Source of the DNA: Burkholderiales bacterium RIFCSPLOWO2_02_FULL_57_36
Lineage (GTDB): Bacteria > Pseudomonadota > Gammaproteobacteria > Burkholderiales > Burkholderiaceae_D
Direction of reading: 5' to 3'
Assembly (NCBI GenBank): GCA_001770855.1
Contig: MESE01000148.1
Span: 40,520-104,519 of the forward strand
DNA length: 64,000 nt
In this document: positions 8,540 to 17,514 of the stretch, one piece after another
Position numbering within the stretch: position 1 is the stretch's first letter
How the letters are laid out: every line of letters begins with the position of its first letter
The notes under the pieces: model-generated
What the model was told of the DNA's origin: nothing
The model's database searches: none
The model's input: the letters and a program-made list of their open reading frames with translations, nothing else
Program-made: the position numbers and the translations under genes

Positions 8540-9277
8540 TTATAAAAATGAGCCGGTTTGCTTTTCGGTTTCAGGTGGAGCCATTTCGCGGGCTTCATAA
8601 AATGCAAAAATTGCATCGACCACGTTTGCCGGTTCGTCAATGACCTGTACCAGATTCATGTCCTTGGCGGCAATCATCCCATCCGGTACCAATTGGTTGG
8701 TGAACCATTCGAGCAATCCTCGCCAGAACGTGGTGCCGACCAGAATGACTGGAATCTGGCGTGATTTCCCGGTTTGAATCAGCGTCAACACTTCCATCAA
8801 CTCATCCAGTGTACCGAATCCACCAGGAAGGACGACATACGCATCAGCGTATTTGACGAAGGCCACCTTGCGTGCAAAAAAATGACGGAAGCTAAGTGAA
8901 ATATTTTGCCAGGTATTAGCGGTTTGCTCGCGCGGCAATTCAATGTTTAACCCGACCGACGGCGACCGGCCCTCGAATGCGCCCTTGTTTGCGGCTTCCA
9001 TGATGCCGGGACCGCCGCCCGAAATGACCGCGAAACCTTCATCCGACAAGCGCCGTGCGATATCGACGCCGAGAGCGTAGTAGGGATTGTCGTGCGTGAT
9101 CCGGGCCGAACCGAAGATCGACACGGCGGGGTGCAATTCCGACAGGCGCTCGGTTGCCTCGATAAACTCTGCCATAATCGTGAGCATTTGCCATGACTCA
9201 CGCGCTTTCTTCGAGGTTGCGCGTCCGAGGTTGGTTACTTGCCGCAGCCGCGGCACGTTTTTCCTGTCGATTTCCAT
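8540..9277 (-). CDS. LOG-family (TIGR00730) nucleoside-monophosphate phosphoribohydrolase-like protein
   Basis: This 245-residue Rossmann-fold protein has the family signature PGGFGTLDE near residue 152 and the glycine-rich SGGGPGIMEAANKGA near 87, the lysine-decarboxylase-like/LOG fold. Characterised members hydrolyse cytokinin riboside 5'-monophosphate or related nucleotides; earlier 'lysine decarboxylase' labels are wrong. The natural substrate here is unknown. The ATG at 9277 directly abuts the polA ATG on the other strand (CAT|ATG). Internal ATGs around residues 31 and 35 would give a shorter protein with a more conventional promoter spacing. It is separated by 134 bases from the DUF2782 gene downstream. 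Confidence 0.85.
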   Translation of the reverse strand: MEIDRKNVPRLRQVTNLGRATSKKARESWQMLTIMAEFIEATERLSELHPAVSIFGSARITHDNPYYALGVDIARRLSDEGFAVISGGGPGIMEAANKGAFEGRSPSVGLNIELPREQTANTWQNISLSFRHFFARKVAFVKYADAYVVLPGGFGTLDELMEVLTLIQTGKSRQIPVILVGTTFWRGLLEWFTNQLVPDGMIAAKDMNLVQVIDEPANVVDAIFAFYEAREMAPPETEKQTGSFL

Positions 9278-12031
9278 ATGAAAAAAACCCTGCTGTTAGT
9301 TGATGGTTCCAGCTATCTTTACCGCGCGTTTCACGCCATGCCGGATTTGCGTAATGCGCAAGGCGCGCCTACCGGCGCCATCTACGGCATGATCAACATG
9401 CTGCGCCGTTTGCGCAATGATTATTCGGCAGCATACATGGCCTGTGTCTTCGATGCAAAAGGCAAAACTTTCCGCGACGATCTGTATGCGGAATACAAAG
9501 CGCAACGCGCGTCGATGCCGGAGGATCTGGTCCGGCAGATCGAACCGATTCACGAAGCGGTAAAGGCGATGGGATGGCCGATCCTGATGGTCGACGGCAT
9601 TGAAGCGGACGATGTGATCGGCACACTCACGGTGCACGCAGTGGAACATGGTATGGATACGGTGATTTCGACCGGCGACAAGGACCTTGCGCAATTGGTT
9701 AACGACCATGTAACGCTGATCAATACGATGAGCAACGAAAAGCTGGACCGCGCCGGCGTGATCGCCAAGTTCGGCGTGCCTCCGGAGCGCATCGTCGATT
9801 ATCTGACGCTGGTCGGCGACACGGTCGACAACGTGCCGGGCGTACCCAAGGTTGGGCCGAAAACCGCGGTCAAATGGTTGGCGCAATATGATTCACTCGA
9901 TGGCGTGATTGCCAATGCGGCCAGCATTGGCGGCGCTGTCGGGGAAAATCTGCGCCAGGCGCTCGACTGGCTGCCGCAGGCACGAACGCTGGTGACGGTG
10001 AAAACCGATTGCGACTTGGCCAAGCATATGGTTTCGATTCCGGAATCACTGTGCCAGAAACCCGAAGACAAGACTGCGTTGATCGATTTTTTCACGCGTC
10101 AGAATTTCAAGTCCTGGTTGCGTGAATTGACCAATGACGTCGCAGCGGAAAAGGCGGCACAGGATGGCCCGGCTTCGAATGCGAATCGGCAGGGCGGGCT
10201 GTTCGAGTCGAATGCGCCGCCGACGACTAGGCAATATGAAACCGTGCTGACTGAAGCGCAGCTGGACAGATGGCTGGCACTGATCGATGCGGCGCCGCTC
10301 ACTTGCGTCGATACCGAAACCACGTCGCTTGATCCGATGCAGGCGCAACTGGTGGGCATTTCGTTTTGTTGCGAGCCCGGCATTGCCGCCTATATTCCTG
10401 TGGCGCACCGCTATCAGGGTGCGCCCGAACAATTGTCGCGCGAGTTGGTGCTGTCCCGGCTGAAGGCATGGCTGGAAAACCCGGACAAACCGAAGGTCGG
10501 TCAGCACCTGAAATACGATAGTCATATTTTCTGCAACCATGGCGTTACGCTGCGCGGCGTCGTGCACGATACCTTGCTCGAATCGTATGTGTTCGAATCG
10601 CATCGGAGCCACGATATGGACAGCCTCGCGCTGCGCCATCTCGACATCAAGACGATCACGTTTCAGGAGGTGTGCGGCAAGGGCGCATCGCAAATCTGTT
10701 TCGATGAAGTCGCGATTGACCGCGCCACTGAATACGCGGCGGAAGATGCCGATGTCACACTGCAGCTGCATCATGCGATGTGGCCCAATATCGCCAACGA
10801 CGACAAGCTGAAATTCATCTACGAAAAAATCGAACTTCCGACCGCGGTCGTATTGCAAAAAATCGAACGCAATGGGGTTCTGGTGGATCCGCAGCGGTTG
10901 GCAACGCAGTCCAATGAGCTGGGCAAGCGCATGCTGGACATCGAGCGCCAGGCATACGAGCTGGCCGGCCAGCCGTTCAATCTCAACTCGCCGAAACAGA
11001 TCGGCGAGATTTTTTTCGACAAGCTGAAACTGCCGGTGGTGAAAAAGACGCCGTCCGGCACGCCGTCCACCGATGAGGAGGTGCTGCAAAAGCTGGCGGA
11101 AGATTATCCGCTTCCAAAGGTTTTGCTCGATTACCGCAGCTTGTCGAAGCTGAAATCGACATACACCGACAAGCTGCCGAAGATGATCGATGCAACGACC
11201 GGGCGTGTGCATACCAATTATGCGCAAGCGGTCGCCGTAACCGGACGTCTGGCATCGAACGAACCCAATCTGCAGAATATTCCGATACGTACCGCGGAGG
11301 GACGGCGCATTCGCGAGGCATTCATTGCGCCGCCAGACAGCGTAATCGTATCCGCCGATTATTCTCAGATCGAACTGCGCATCATGGCGCATCTGTCCGG
11401 TGACGAAAACATGTTGCGGGCGTTCGCTGATGGCGAGGACATTCATCGCGCCACGGCTGCCGAGATATTCGCTGTGGCGCCGGCCGAGGTCACCAGCGAA
11501 CAACGTCGCTATGCGAAGGTGATCAATTTCGGATTGATTTACGGAATGAGCGCTTTCGGGCTGGCAGGTAACCTCGGCATCGAACGCGCTGCCGCACAAA
11601 TGTATATCGACAAGTATTTCCAGCGTTTTTTCGGCGTGAAGAAGTTCATGGACGATACGCGGGCGCAGGCCAAGGCAAATGGCTACGTCGAGACCGTCTT
11701 CGGCCGTCGGCTGTGGCTTCCGGAAATCAATTCGCCTAACGGGCCGCGGCGCCAGGGAGCCGAACGCGCTGCGATTAATGCGCCGATGCAGGGAACGGCG
11801 GCGGATCTGATCAAGCTGTCGATGATTGCGGTACAAGACTGGCTTGAGGCGGAGCACTTGCGCTCTTTAATCGTGATGCAGGTGCATGATGAACTCGTAC
11901 TCGAAGTGCCGAATTCGGAATTGCCGCGTGTGCGCGACAAACTGCCGGAATTGATGGCAGGTGTTGCCAATTTGAAAGTGCCTTTGAATGCTGAAGTGGG
12001 CGTCGGCAGCAACTGGGACGAGGCGCATTAA
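9278..12031 (+). CDS. polA: DNA polymerase I
   Basis: This is the repair and Okazaki-fragment-processing polymerase, 917 residues. Three domains are visible in order: the 5' nuclease (LLLVDGSSYLYRAFHA at the start, GIEADDVIGTL, STGDKDLAQLV); the 3'-5' proofreading domain with an intact DTETTSLDP site near residue 344, so proofreading is probably active; and the polymerase domain with motif A SADYSQIELR near 692 and motif C MQVHDELVLE near 867. I chose the ATG at 9278 rather than an upstream TTG frame because homology to other PolA proteins begins with MKKTLLLVDGSS. The promoter must lie within the divergent LOG gene. Confidence 0.97.
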   Translation: MKKTLLLVDGSSYLYRAFHAMPDLRNAQGAPTGAIYGMINMLRRLRNDYSAAYMACVFDAKGKTFRDDLYAEYKAQRASMPEDLVRQIEPIHEAVKAMGWPILMVDGIEADDVIGTLTVHAVEHGMDTVISTGDKDLAQLVNDHVTLINTMSNEKLDRAGVIAKFGVPPERIVDYLTLVGDTVDNVPGVPKVGPKTAVKWLAQYDSLDGVIANAASIGGAVGENLRQALDWLPQARTLVTVKTDCDLAKHMVSIPESLCQKPEDKTALIDFFTRQNFKSWLRELTNDVAAEKAAQDGPASNANRQGGLFESNAPPTTRQYETVLTEAQLDRWLALIDAAPLTCVDTETTSLDPMQAQLVGISFCCEPGIAAYIPVAHRYQGAPEQLSRELVLSRLKAWLENPDKPKVGQHLKYDSHIFCNHGVTLRGVVHDTLLESYVFESHRSHDMDSLALRHLDIKTITFQEVCGKGASQICFDEVAIDRATEYAAEDADVTLQLHHAMWPNIANDDKLKFIYEKIELPTAVVLQKIERNGVLVDPQRLATQSNELGKRMLDIERQAYELAGQPFNLNSPKQIGEIFFDKLKLPVVKKTPSGTPSTDEEVLQKLAEDYPLPKVLLDYRSLSKLKSTYTDKLPKMIDATTGRVHTNYAQAVAVTGRLASNEPNLQNIPIRTAEGRRIREAFIAPPDSVIVSADYSQIELRIMAHLSGDENMLRAFADGEDIHRATAAEIFAVAPAEVTSEQRRYAKVINFGLIYGMSAFGLAGNLGIERAAAQMYIDKYFQRFFGVKKFMDDTRAQAKANGYVETVFGRRLWLPEINSPNGPRRQGAERAAINAPMQGTAADLIKLSMIAVQDWLEAEHLRSLIVMQVHDELVLEVPNSELPRVRDKLPELMAGVANLKVPLNAEVGVGSNWDEAH

Positions 12032-12204
12032 GGAACGTATGGTCAGGCGGACGTCTGCATCGATTCGTTGTCATGATAATCAGCATCGGGGTAAGACGCC
12101 GTTTTTCATGATCGGAAACAAGAACAGGAAAAGTTCAACACGCTAAGGTTGTCGGCATAGCCGATTGCCTTGAAATGCTTGATCAATATTACCGGAGGAT
12201 CGAC

Positions 12205-13089
12205 ATGACTCATTTGAAAGAAGATTTTGATAGTTTGGTCGCAAAAACATCGCTATCCGACGGGCTTGACCGAAGAGGGTTTTTGCAGGCGGCAATCGGA
12301 AGCGGCTTCGCCGCCGCGGTAATGCCGGTGATGGCGCAAAATGTGGTCAAGACTGATACTTCCGGACTGACTGCCGGAGAGGTCACGCTGACAGTCAAGG
12401 GTCAGCGAGTGCCGATGTATCGAGCCCACCCCGAAGGCAAAACCAATTTGCCGGTAATCCTGGTTATCTCTGAAATTTTCGGTGTACATGAGCACATTGC
12501 CGATGTCGCGCGGCGCTTTGCCAAACAAGGGTATCTTGCCCTCGCGCCAGAATTGTTTGTGCGCCAAGGCGATGCCAAGGCATATGCGTCGGTTCCCGAG
12601 CTGATAAAGGAAGTTGTTTCCAAGGTCCCGGATGAGCAGGTGATGACGGATCTGGATGCATGCGTTGCATGGGCCAGGCAAAACGGTGGCAACGCGACGA
12701 AACTGGGCATCACCGGATTTTGCTGGGGTGGTCGCATCACATGGTTATATGCAGCGCACAATCCGGCAGTCAAGGCTGGCGTCGCTTGGTACGGCCGCCT
12801 GGTGGGTGATGCGACGTCGTTGACGCCAAAACATCCGGTCGATATTGCCGCTAATCTCAAAACGCCGGTTTTGGGATTGTATGGGGCGAAGGATGGCGGC
12901 ATCCCTCTTGAAAGCATAGAAAAAATGAAATCCGCGCTGGCGCAGGGAAGCAGCAAATCGGAGTTTGTCATTTATCCCAATTCCGGCCATGCATTTTATG
13001 CCGATTACAGGCCAAGCTTTGTCGAGGCCGATGCGAAAGACGGCTGGACTCGCTGCCTCGCATGGTTCAAGACACACGGTGTCGTCTGA
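12205..13089 (+). CDS. Tat-exported dienelactone hydrolase family protein
   Basis: This alpha/beta hydrolase of the dienelactone hydrolase family has 294 residues. The catalytic triad is visible as Cys173 in GFCWGG, Asp230 in GAKDGG and His262 in NSGHAFYAD. The N-terminus has a twin-arginine signal (DRRGFLQAAIGSG, Arg23-Arg24, then a hydrophobic stretch ending PVMAQ), so the enzyme should be exported folded to the periplasm. I chose the ATG at 12205 because GGAGG lies 7 bases upstream; an in-frame ATG at 12175 lacks this. No aromatic-degradation genes are nearby, so carboxymethylenebutenolide may not be the physiological substrate. Confidence 0.88.
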   Translation: MTHLKEDFDSLVAKTSLSDGLDRRGFLQAAIGSGFAAAVMPVMAQNVVKTDTSGLTAGEVTLTVKGQRVPMYRAHPEGKTNLPVILVISEIFGVHEHIADVARRFAKQGYLALAPELFVRQGDAKAYASVPELIKEVVSKVPDEQVMTDLDACVAWARQNGGNATKLGITGFCWGGRITWLYAAHNPAVKAGVAWYGRLVGDATSLTPKHPVDIAANLKTPVLGLYGAKDGGIPLESIEKMKSALAQGSSKSEFVIYPNSGHAFYADYRPSFVEADAKDGWTRCLAWFKTHGVV

Positions 13090-13130
13090 CAAGCTGGTCG
13101 AAACTTGCAGCAATAAAAACGGGAGCATTG

Positions 13131-13158
13131 AAAAACGCGGCAGTCTGCCGCGTTTTTT
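13131..13158 (+). terminator. Rho-independent terminator after the dienelactone hydrolase gene
   Basis: A perfect 7-bp GC stem, CGCGGCA (13136-13142) with TGCCGCG (13146-13152) and a 3-base loop, is flanked by five A on the left and a run of six T on the right. It can act in both directions, but the only gene ending nearby is the hydrolase. Confidence 0.9.
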
Positions 13159-13207
13159 ATCGTCGATTATTTGCTGAAAATTCCTCGCTGTGTTCTAATT
13201 TGCAACT

Positions 13208-14014
13208 TTGTTGCAACTTTCGGGGCTTAAAATCAATTCCACTCTGCTATCGATTTTGCTTACTGTCACCCTTGCAGGTGTGATCAGTATTTCACTTGCT
13301 GCACTGATTTCGTTCTCGCTATTGTCAAAGATGGTTGAGCGCATGGTCAGCCTGTCCGTCGGTATTTTGCTATCGGTCTCGCTGTTGCATGCATTGCCTG
13401 AAGCATTCGAATCGCATGTTGATCCGCATACCTTGTTCGCGGTATTGCTGGGTGGCTTGTTGGCATTTTTCCTGCTGGAGAAATTTGCGATTTTGCGGCA
13501 TTCGCACCACTACGAAGGCGATGGCCACGGGCATGAGCATGGCCATGATGTGCATGAAGCCGGCAAATCGGGCTGGATGATCCTGGTCGGCGACGGCTTG
13601 CACAATTTTACCGACGGAATTTTGATTGCCGCGGCTTTTCTGGCGGATCCGAAATTGGGGCTGGTAACCGCGCTTGCCATTATCGCGCATGAAATTCCGC
13701 AAGAGATCGGCGATTTCATCGTGCTGTTGAATGCCGGATTTTCGCGCGCACGCGCGTATGTCTACAACCTGATTTGCAGTCTGATGGGCGTGATCGGCGG
13801 ACTGGTCGGCTACTTTACCTTGGAGCATGGGCTCGAATGGATTCCGTATGTACTGGTATTTGCTTCATCCGGATTCATCTACATCGCGGTGAGCGACCTG
13901 ATGCCGCAGATGCAGCGGCGAGCGACCGTGAGGGAGACGATCCCCCAGCTTTTGCTGGTCGGGCTGGGCGTCGTCATTGTGTTGCTGCTCACCAGATCCA
14001 TGCACGGCCATTGA
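13208..14014 (+). CDS. ZIP-family metal transporter
   Basis: This inner-membrane divalent-metal importer or exchanger has about 268 residues and eight predicted helices. The two family motifs are present, GDGLHNFTDG in TM4 and AHEIPQEIGDF in TM5, which together form the binuclear metal site. A His-rich cytoplasmic loop (HSHHYEGDGHGHEHGHDVH) sits between TM3 and TM4. Substrate could be zinc, iron or manganese. The start is uncertain: no ATG exists near the first helix, and the listed start is a TTG at 13208. Homologous sequence seems to begin around INSTLLSILL, about 9 codons later. The 11-base direct repeat TTGCAACTTTG/TTGCAACTTTC overlaps the proposed start. Confidence 0.85.
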   Translation: MLQLSGLKINSTLLSILLTVTLAGVISISLAALISFSLLSKMVERMVSLSVGILLSVSLLHALPEAFESHVDPHTLFAVLLGGLLAFFLLEKFAILRHSHHYEGDGHGHEHGHDVHEAGKSGWMILVGDGLHNFTDGILIAAAFLADPKLGLVTALAIIAHEIPQEIGDFIVLLNAGFSRARAYVYNLICSLMGVIGGLVGYFTLEHGLEWIPYVLVFASSGFIYIAVSDLMPQMQRRATVRETIPQLLLVGLGVVIVLLLTRSMHGH

Positions 14015-14242
14015 TTTTCTCTTTCGGACACCGTGATTGTTTCAATGACGTTTGTATGCCGCACATTGTTGCATTTACTTGATGCTGGGATATGAATTGA
14101 GATAGCTTTTTTGGTCCTCGCCATATTTCGCCGCAAAACAGGCGTATCTTTGCAAGGGTAGTCAGGTTTCCAAATAGTATTCTGTTTTCCGGGATTACGA
14201 TCACTTCCATGTGCGTCTGGCGAACAATCGATTGGTTATGCG

Positions 14243-15352
14243 ATGACCCAAAAAAGTCCGGAAAGCATCAACAAAATAAATCGGAATACGATTGGGATGC
14301 TCCGTGTCGTCGTGCTCAGTTACGCGGTGGACTTCCTGCTGCTGATCGGACTCTCATATGAGGGATGGATTAGCGGCGTCACGGTGGGCATCTACGGTAT
14401 CGCGGCTCTCCTGCAGAATCTCTTGTTTTATCTGATGATCAAGGCCGGCCTCAATCGGTCGTTCAAGGATCCCGGCATGACAGTCATCCAGATCCTGTTT
14501 GCAGTATTCCTGCAGGCCGGTTTTCTGTTGGCGGCGCCCGAGGTAGGCGTACTGTTTCTGGTCAATCTTTTCAGTGTATTCATGTTTGGCGTTCTGGCGT
14601 TCAACGCGCGACAGTTCGTCTTTTGCTGGCTGGTCGGCGCGGCATCCACGGCAGTCGCTTTTTTTTACATCGGCAACCGTATCGGCTTTCCAATCGAGAC
14701 GACATTGAACCAGGTCATCATGTGGACATTGTTCATGGTGGCCCTTGGGAAAACCATCTACTTGGCAAGCGCAATCAGTACTCTGCGACTGAAGGTCTCG
14801 GAAAGAAACCGGGCGCTGACGATTGCGTTGAAACAGATGGAAGAAATGGCAACGCATGACGCCTTGACCGGCGTATTGAATCGCCGGGCAATGCTTGTTG
14901 CGATGGATGCGGAACTTCAGATCTTCAAGCGCAAGAAAACGCCTTTCTGCATTGCCGTGATGGATCTGGATCATTTCAAGCAGATCAATGATACCTTTGG
15001 CCATGCAGTCGGAGACGAGGTACTCGGCGCATTCGCGGAAATTCTTAAGCAAAGCCTGCGTGTGACGGATCGTATTTCCCGTTATGGTGGCGACGAATTT
15101 GTCGTATTGCTGACCGATACGCCACGCGATGTTGCGGTCATGGTGCTGGAGCGTATTTGTGCGCGTATCAAGCAGCATGATTGGGGTGCGCTCGTGCCGG
15201 AATTAACCGTGACCGTATCGATCGGTGTCGCTGAAATCATGACCGGTGATACGGTGGCGCAAACGTTCGAGCATGCGGATAGCGCACTGTATGAGGTAAA
15301 ACAGTCAGGACGAAACAGCGTTCATGCGGCGCTCAATCGAGTTGCAGCATGA
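14243..15352 (+). CDS. Membrane-anchored diguanylate cyclase (GGDEF)
   Basis: This 369-residue protein has an N-terminal block of about six membrane helices (residues 20-180), a short coiled linker (KVSERNRALTIALKQME) and a GGDEF domain. The active-site GGDEF at 282-286 is intact, as is the Mg/substrate region DLDHFKQINDTFGH. An I-site RVTD (273-276) sits exactly five residues before it, so product inhibition by c-di-GMP is expected. The sensor domain is not one I can name. The gene at 34163-35302 has the same architecture, including an [FN]xxRQF motif in the fifth helix region. The last base of its stop codon is the first base of the adjacent inverted-repeat element. Confidence 0.9.
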   Translation: MTQKSPESINKINRNTIGMLRVVVLSYAVDFLLLIGLSYEGWISGVTVGIYGIAALLQNLLFYLMIKAGLNRSFKDPGMTVIQILFAVFLQAGFLLAAPEVGVLFLVNLFSVFMFGVLAFNARQFVFCWLVGAASTAVAFFYIGNRIGFPIETTLNQVIMWTLFMVALGKTIYLASAISTLRLKVSERNRALTIALKQMEEMATHDALTGVLNRRAMLVAMDAELQIFKRKKTPFCIAVMDLDHFKQINDTFGHAVGDEVLGAFAEILKQSLRVTDRISRYGGDEFVVLLTDTPRDVAVMVLERICARIKQHDWGALVPELTVTVSIGVAEIMTGDTVAQTFEHADSALYEVKQSGRNSVHAALNRVAA

Positions 15353-15619
15353 GGACTCGCGTAGCAATAAGTTAGCATTTTTGCTGACCGTCCCCCAAGG
15401 GGACTTCCTTTGGGCGTAGCAGGCGCGCTGCTGCGTTGCCCGCCGCTTGCAGTACTCGCACTGCGGCGGCATCCTCTCCCTCAATTCCTCTCCACTTGTG
15501 GAGAGGGAAGCTATTTGCACCCTTCTCCCTCTGGGAGAAGGGATGGGGAAGAGGGAAAGCGCCTTGCATCGCATCCCGCTATGGCCGCCAAAATACTAAC
15601 TTATTGCTGCGCGAGCCCT
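15352..15619. mobile_element. MITE-like element with 30-bp terminal inverted repeats
   Basis: The 30 bases at 15352-15381 and the reverse complement of 15590-15619 match at 27 positions; all three differences are transitions. The shared core reads AGCAATAAGTTAG. The 208-base interior has no supported gene but carries a palindrome at 15487-15506 (arms CCTCTCCAC, loop TT), a 10-bp hairpin at 15520-15542 (CCCTTCTCCC / GGGAGAAGGG), and a GTCCCC-type inverted repeat near 15390. I cannot see a clear target-site duplication. The arrangement suits a non-autonomous transposon remnant or an intergenic repeat family, and it fills nearly the whole 338-base gap between the diguanylate cyclase and sseA. 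Confidence 0.55.
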
Positions 15620-15690
15620 AAATCCCGATATCGGCAACAAGGTTGGCCAATGCAGCGGGAATGGCACATCAAGAAAATTTTCTGATTTTT

Positions 15691-16551
15691 TCAGGCTTTC
15701 TCGCCCGTCGCTACAGGACGCGCCGGGTCGGCGCACCATTCGCTCCACGACCCCGGATAGAGAGCCGCACCGGGCAGTCCGGCAATTTCCATTGCCAACA
15801 GATTATGACAAGCAGTGACGCCGGAACCGCACTGCATGATGGTTTTTGCAGGATTCCCGGTCACTAATTCGAATTCTGCGCGTAACTGACTTGCCGGCTT
15901 GAAGCATCCATCCGCTAGCAAATTGTCTCTGAAGAAGCGGTTTTTTGCGCCGGGAATATGGCCGCCCACCGGATCCAGCGTTTCGTTCTCACCGCGATAC
16001 CGGTCTGGCGCTCGTGCGTCGACTACATTGCGTGTTGCATTGGATAGATTCCTGGCGATGTCTTCCGCACTGACGATGGAAACGAGCGAGGGCTGTAAAG
16101 CGACGTCGCCGCGTATTTTGGATCCGGCTTCGATCGAGAGCTGCATGCCTTCAGCCATCCATGCGGGCAAGCCGCCGTCAAGCACGGCAACCGCTTCGTG
16201 ACCGGCCCACCGCAGCATCCACCACAGGCGTGCGGCGAACATGCCGCCTTGCGCATCATAGGCGACGACCTGCGAGCTGTGATTGACGCCCCAGGCACGC
16301 AGGGTTTCAACGAAATCGTCGCGGTCGGGCAAAGGATGGCGGCCGCGGAATGTGCCGTTCGGTCCAGGCGTTTTATCGGACAGGTCAGTGTCCAGATTCG
16401 CGAATTGGGCATTCGGAATATGGCCGGCATCGTATGCGAGTCTGCCCGCAACTGGGTTGGCGAGGTCATGTCGGCAGTCGAGCACGATCCAGTCGGGTTC
16501 CAGTACGTGCTGCGCAAGTTCGGCGGCGGAGATCAATGTGGTGTATCGCAT
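15691..16551 (-). CDS. sseA: 3-mercaptopyruvate sulfurtransferase (tandem rhodanese)
   Basis: This 286-residue protein has two rhodanese domains. The C-terminal domain carries the catalytic Cys241 in the loop CGSGVTA, the form associated with mercaptopyruvate rather than thiosulfate as donor. The N-terminal domain (about 1-135) has lost the cysteine (YDAQGGMFAARLWW), as usual for the family. It transfers sulfur from 3-mercaptopyruvate to cyanide or other acceptors. It is the last gene of a tight minus-strand set, beginning 9 bases after the permease gene stop, so it is very likely cotranscribed with the permease and the Rieske oxygenase. Confidence 0.9.
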   Translation of the reverse strand: MRYTTLISAAELAQHVLEPDWIVLDCRHDLANPVAGRLAYDAGHIPNAQFANLDTDLSDKTPGPNGTFRGRHPLPDRDDFVETLRAWGVNHSSQVVAYDAQGGMFAARLWWMLRWAGHEAVAVLDGGLPAWMAEGMQLSIEAGSKIRGDVALQPSLVSIVSAEDIARNLSNATRNVVDARAPDRYRGENETLDPVGGHIPGAKNRFFRDNLLADGCFKPASQLRAEFELVTGNPAKTIMQCGSGVTACHNLLAMEIAGLPGAALYPGSWSEWCADPARPVATGEKA

Positions 16552-16560
16552 GTTCGGCTC

Positions 16561-17499
16561 CTATGCTTCGGCTGTAATCGGATCGGTTTCCGGGTTTTTC
16601 GTAATGGCATTCGCCGATCTGGCCGCACGCGCATTGTAAAAAGCTGCAGCAATGCCGCTGACCAGGATCACGCCGATGCCCAGCCAGCCCGACCAGTGCA
16701 GTACGTCGCCCCAGATCAGGATGCCTAGAATGCTGGAAAAAACGATGCCGGTGTACTGCAGGTTTGCGGTAATGAGCACGTTGCCTAATCGGTAGGCGCG
16801 TGTCATGGCGATCTGGGCCAACGTTGCACTGATGCCTATTCCGAACAATAACGCGATGCCGGTGCCGCTGTGCGCGTGCCATGTTACGGCGCTTTTACCT
16901 CCGACGGCGTACGTGAACAGAGTGCCCAGCAGGCCGGCGATCATGCCGGTGAGGGCGAAATAAAACACGATGCGGTATTCCGGTTCGCCAAGCTGGCCGA
17001 GATGTCGTACCTGCAAGTAAGCGAATGCCGACACGACGCCGGAAATCAATGCAAAAATGCCGCCCAGCCACTGCTCGGCATGGACCGATGGACGCAGCAA
17101 CAGGGTCACGCCGATAAAACTCAATGCAATTGCGGCGGCAAGGCTCCATTCGAAACGACTTCGTCCGCGCCACCAGCCGACGGCAAACAGGATCGCGGCG
17201 ATCCAGATCGGCGCCATGTAATTGAGTGTCATCGCTGTTGCCAAAGGCAGCTTGCCGAACGAAAAAAACCACAGCCAAAGAGCGCTAACGCCGATGGTGC
17301 CGCGCCAGAAATGATGCCAAGGCAGCGACGTCTTCAGCGTGCCTCCATGCAGTCGGATCAAGATGAGCATCACCACAACGCCGATCGCGCCGCGGTACAT
17401 CACTATTTCGGAGGTCGAATACAGGTCGGACGCGAGCTTGACGCACACGCCCATCAGCGCGAATATGAAACTCGCAAACAACATCCACAACGACTGCAT
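16561..17499 (-). CDS. DMT-family permease (two EamA domains)
   Basis: This 312-residue drug/metabolite transporter has ten predicted helices arranged as two EamA repeats (about 1-140 and 150-290) and a short hydrophilic tail. Substrates of the family include amino acids, nucleotides and small organic compounds, usually exported; the sequence does not identify one. The gene starts 15 bases after the Rieske oxygenase stop and ends 9 bases before sseA, so all three probably share one message. Its product may move the substrate or product of that oxygenase, but this is inference. Confidence 0.88.
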   Translation of the reverse strand: MQSLWMLFASFIFALMGVCVKLASDLYSTSEIVMYRGAIGVVVMLILIRLHGGTLKTSLPWHHFWRGTIGVSALWLWFFSFGKLPLATAMTLNYMAPIWIAAILFAVGWWRGRSRFEWSLAAAIALSFIGVTLLLRPSVHAEQWLGGIFALISGVVSAFAYLQVRHLGQLGEPEYRIVFYFALTGMIAGLLGTLFTYAVGGKSAVTWHAHSGTGIALLFGIGISATLAQIAMTRAYRLGNVLITANLQYTGIVFSSILGILIWGDVLHWSGWLGIGVILVSGIAAAFYNARAARSANAITKNPETDPITAEA

Positions 17500-17514
17500 C
17501 GGCGGCTCAGTCCG

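Noticed and set aside
10046..11857. Minus-strand open frame of 603 codons opposite polA
   Set aside because: It covers conserved polymerase domains on the other strand and has shadow-frame composition (His, Arg, Gln-rich) and no recognisable motif.
15410..15685. Open frames of 60-90 codons within the MITE-like element
   Set aside because: They run through the element's hairpins, lack ribosome binding sites and consist of low-complexity sequence such as Ser/Pro/Arg-rich runs.
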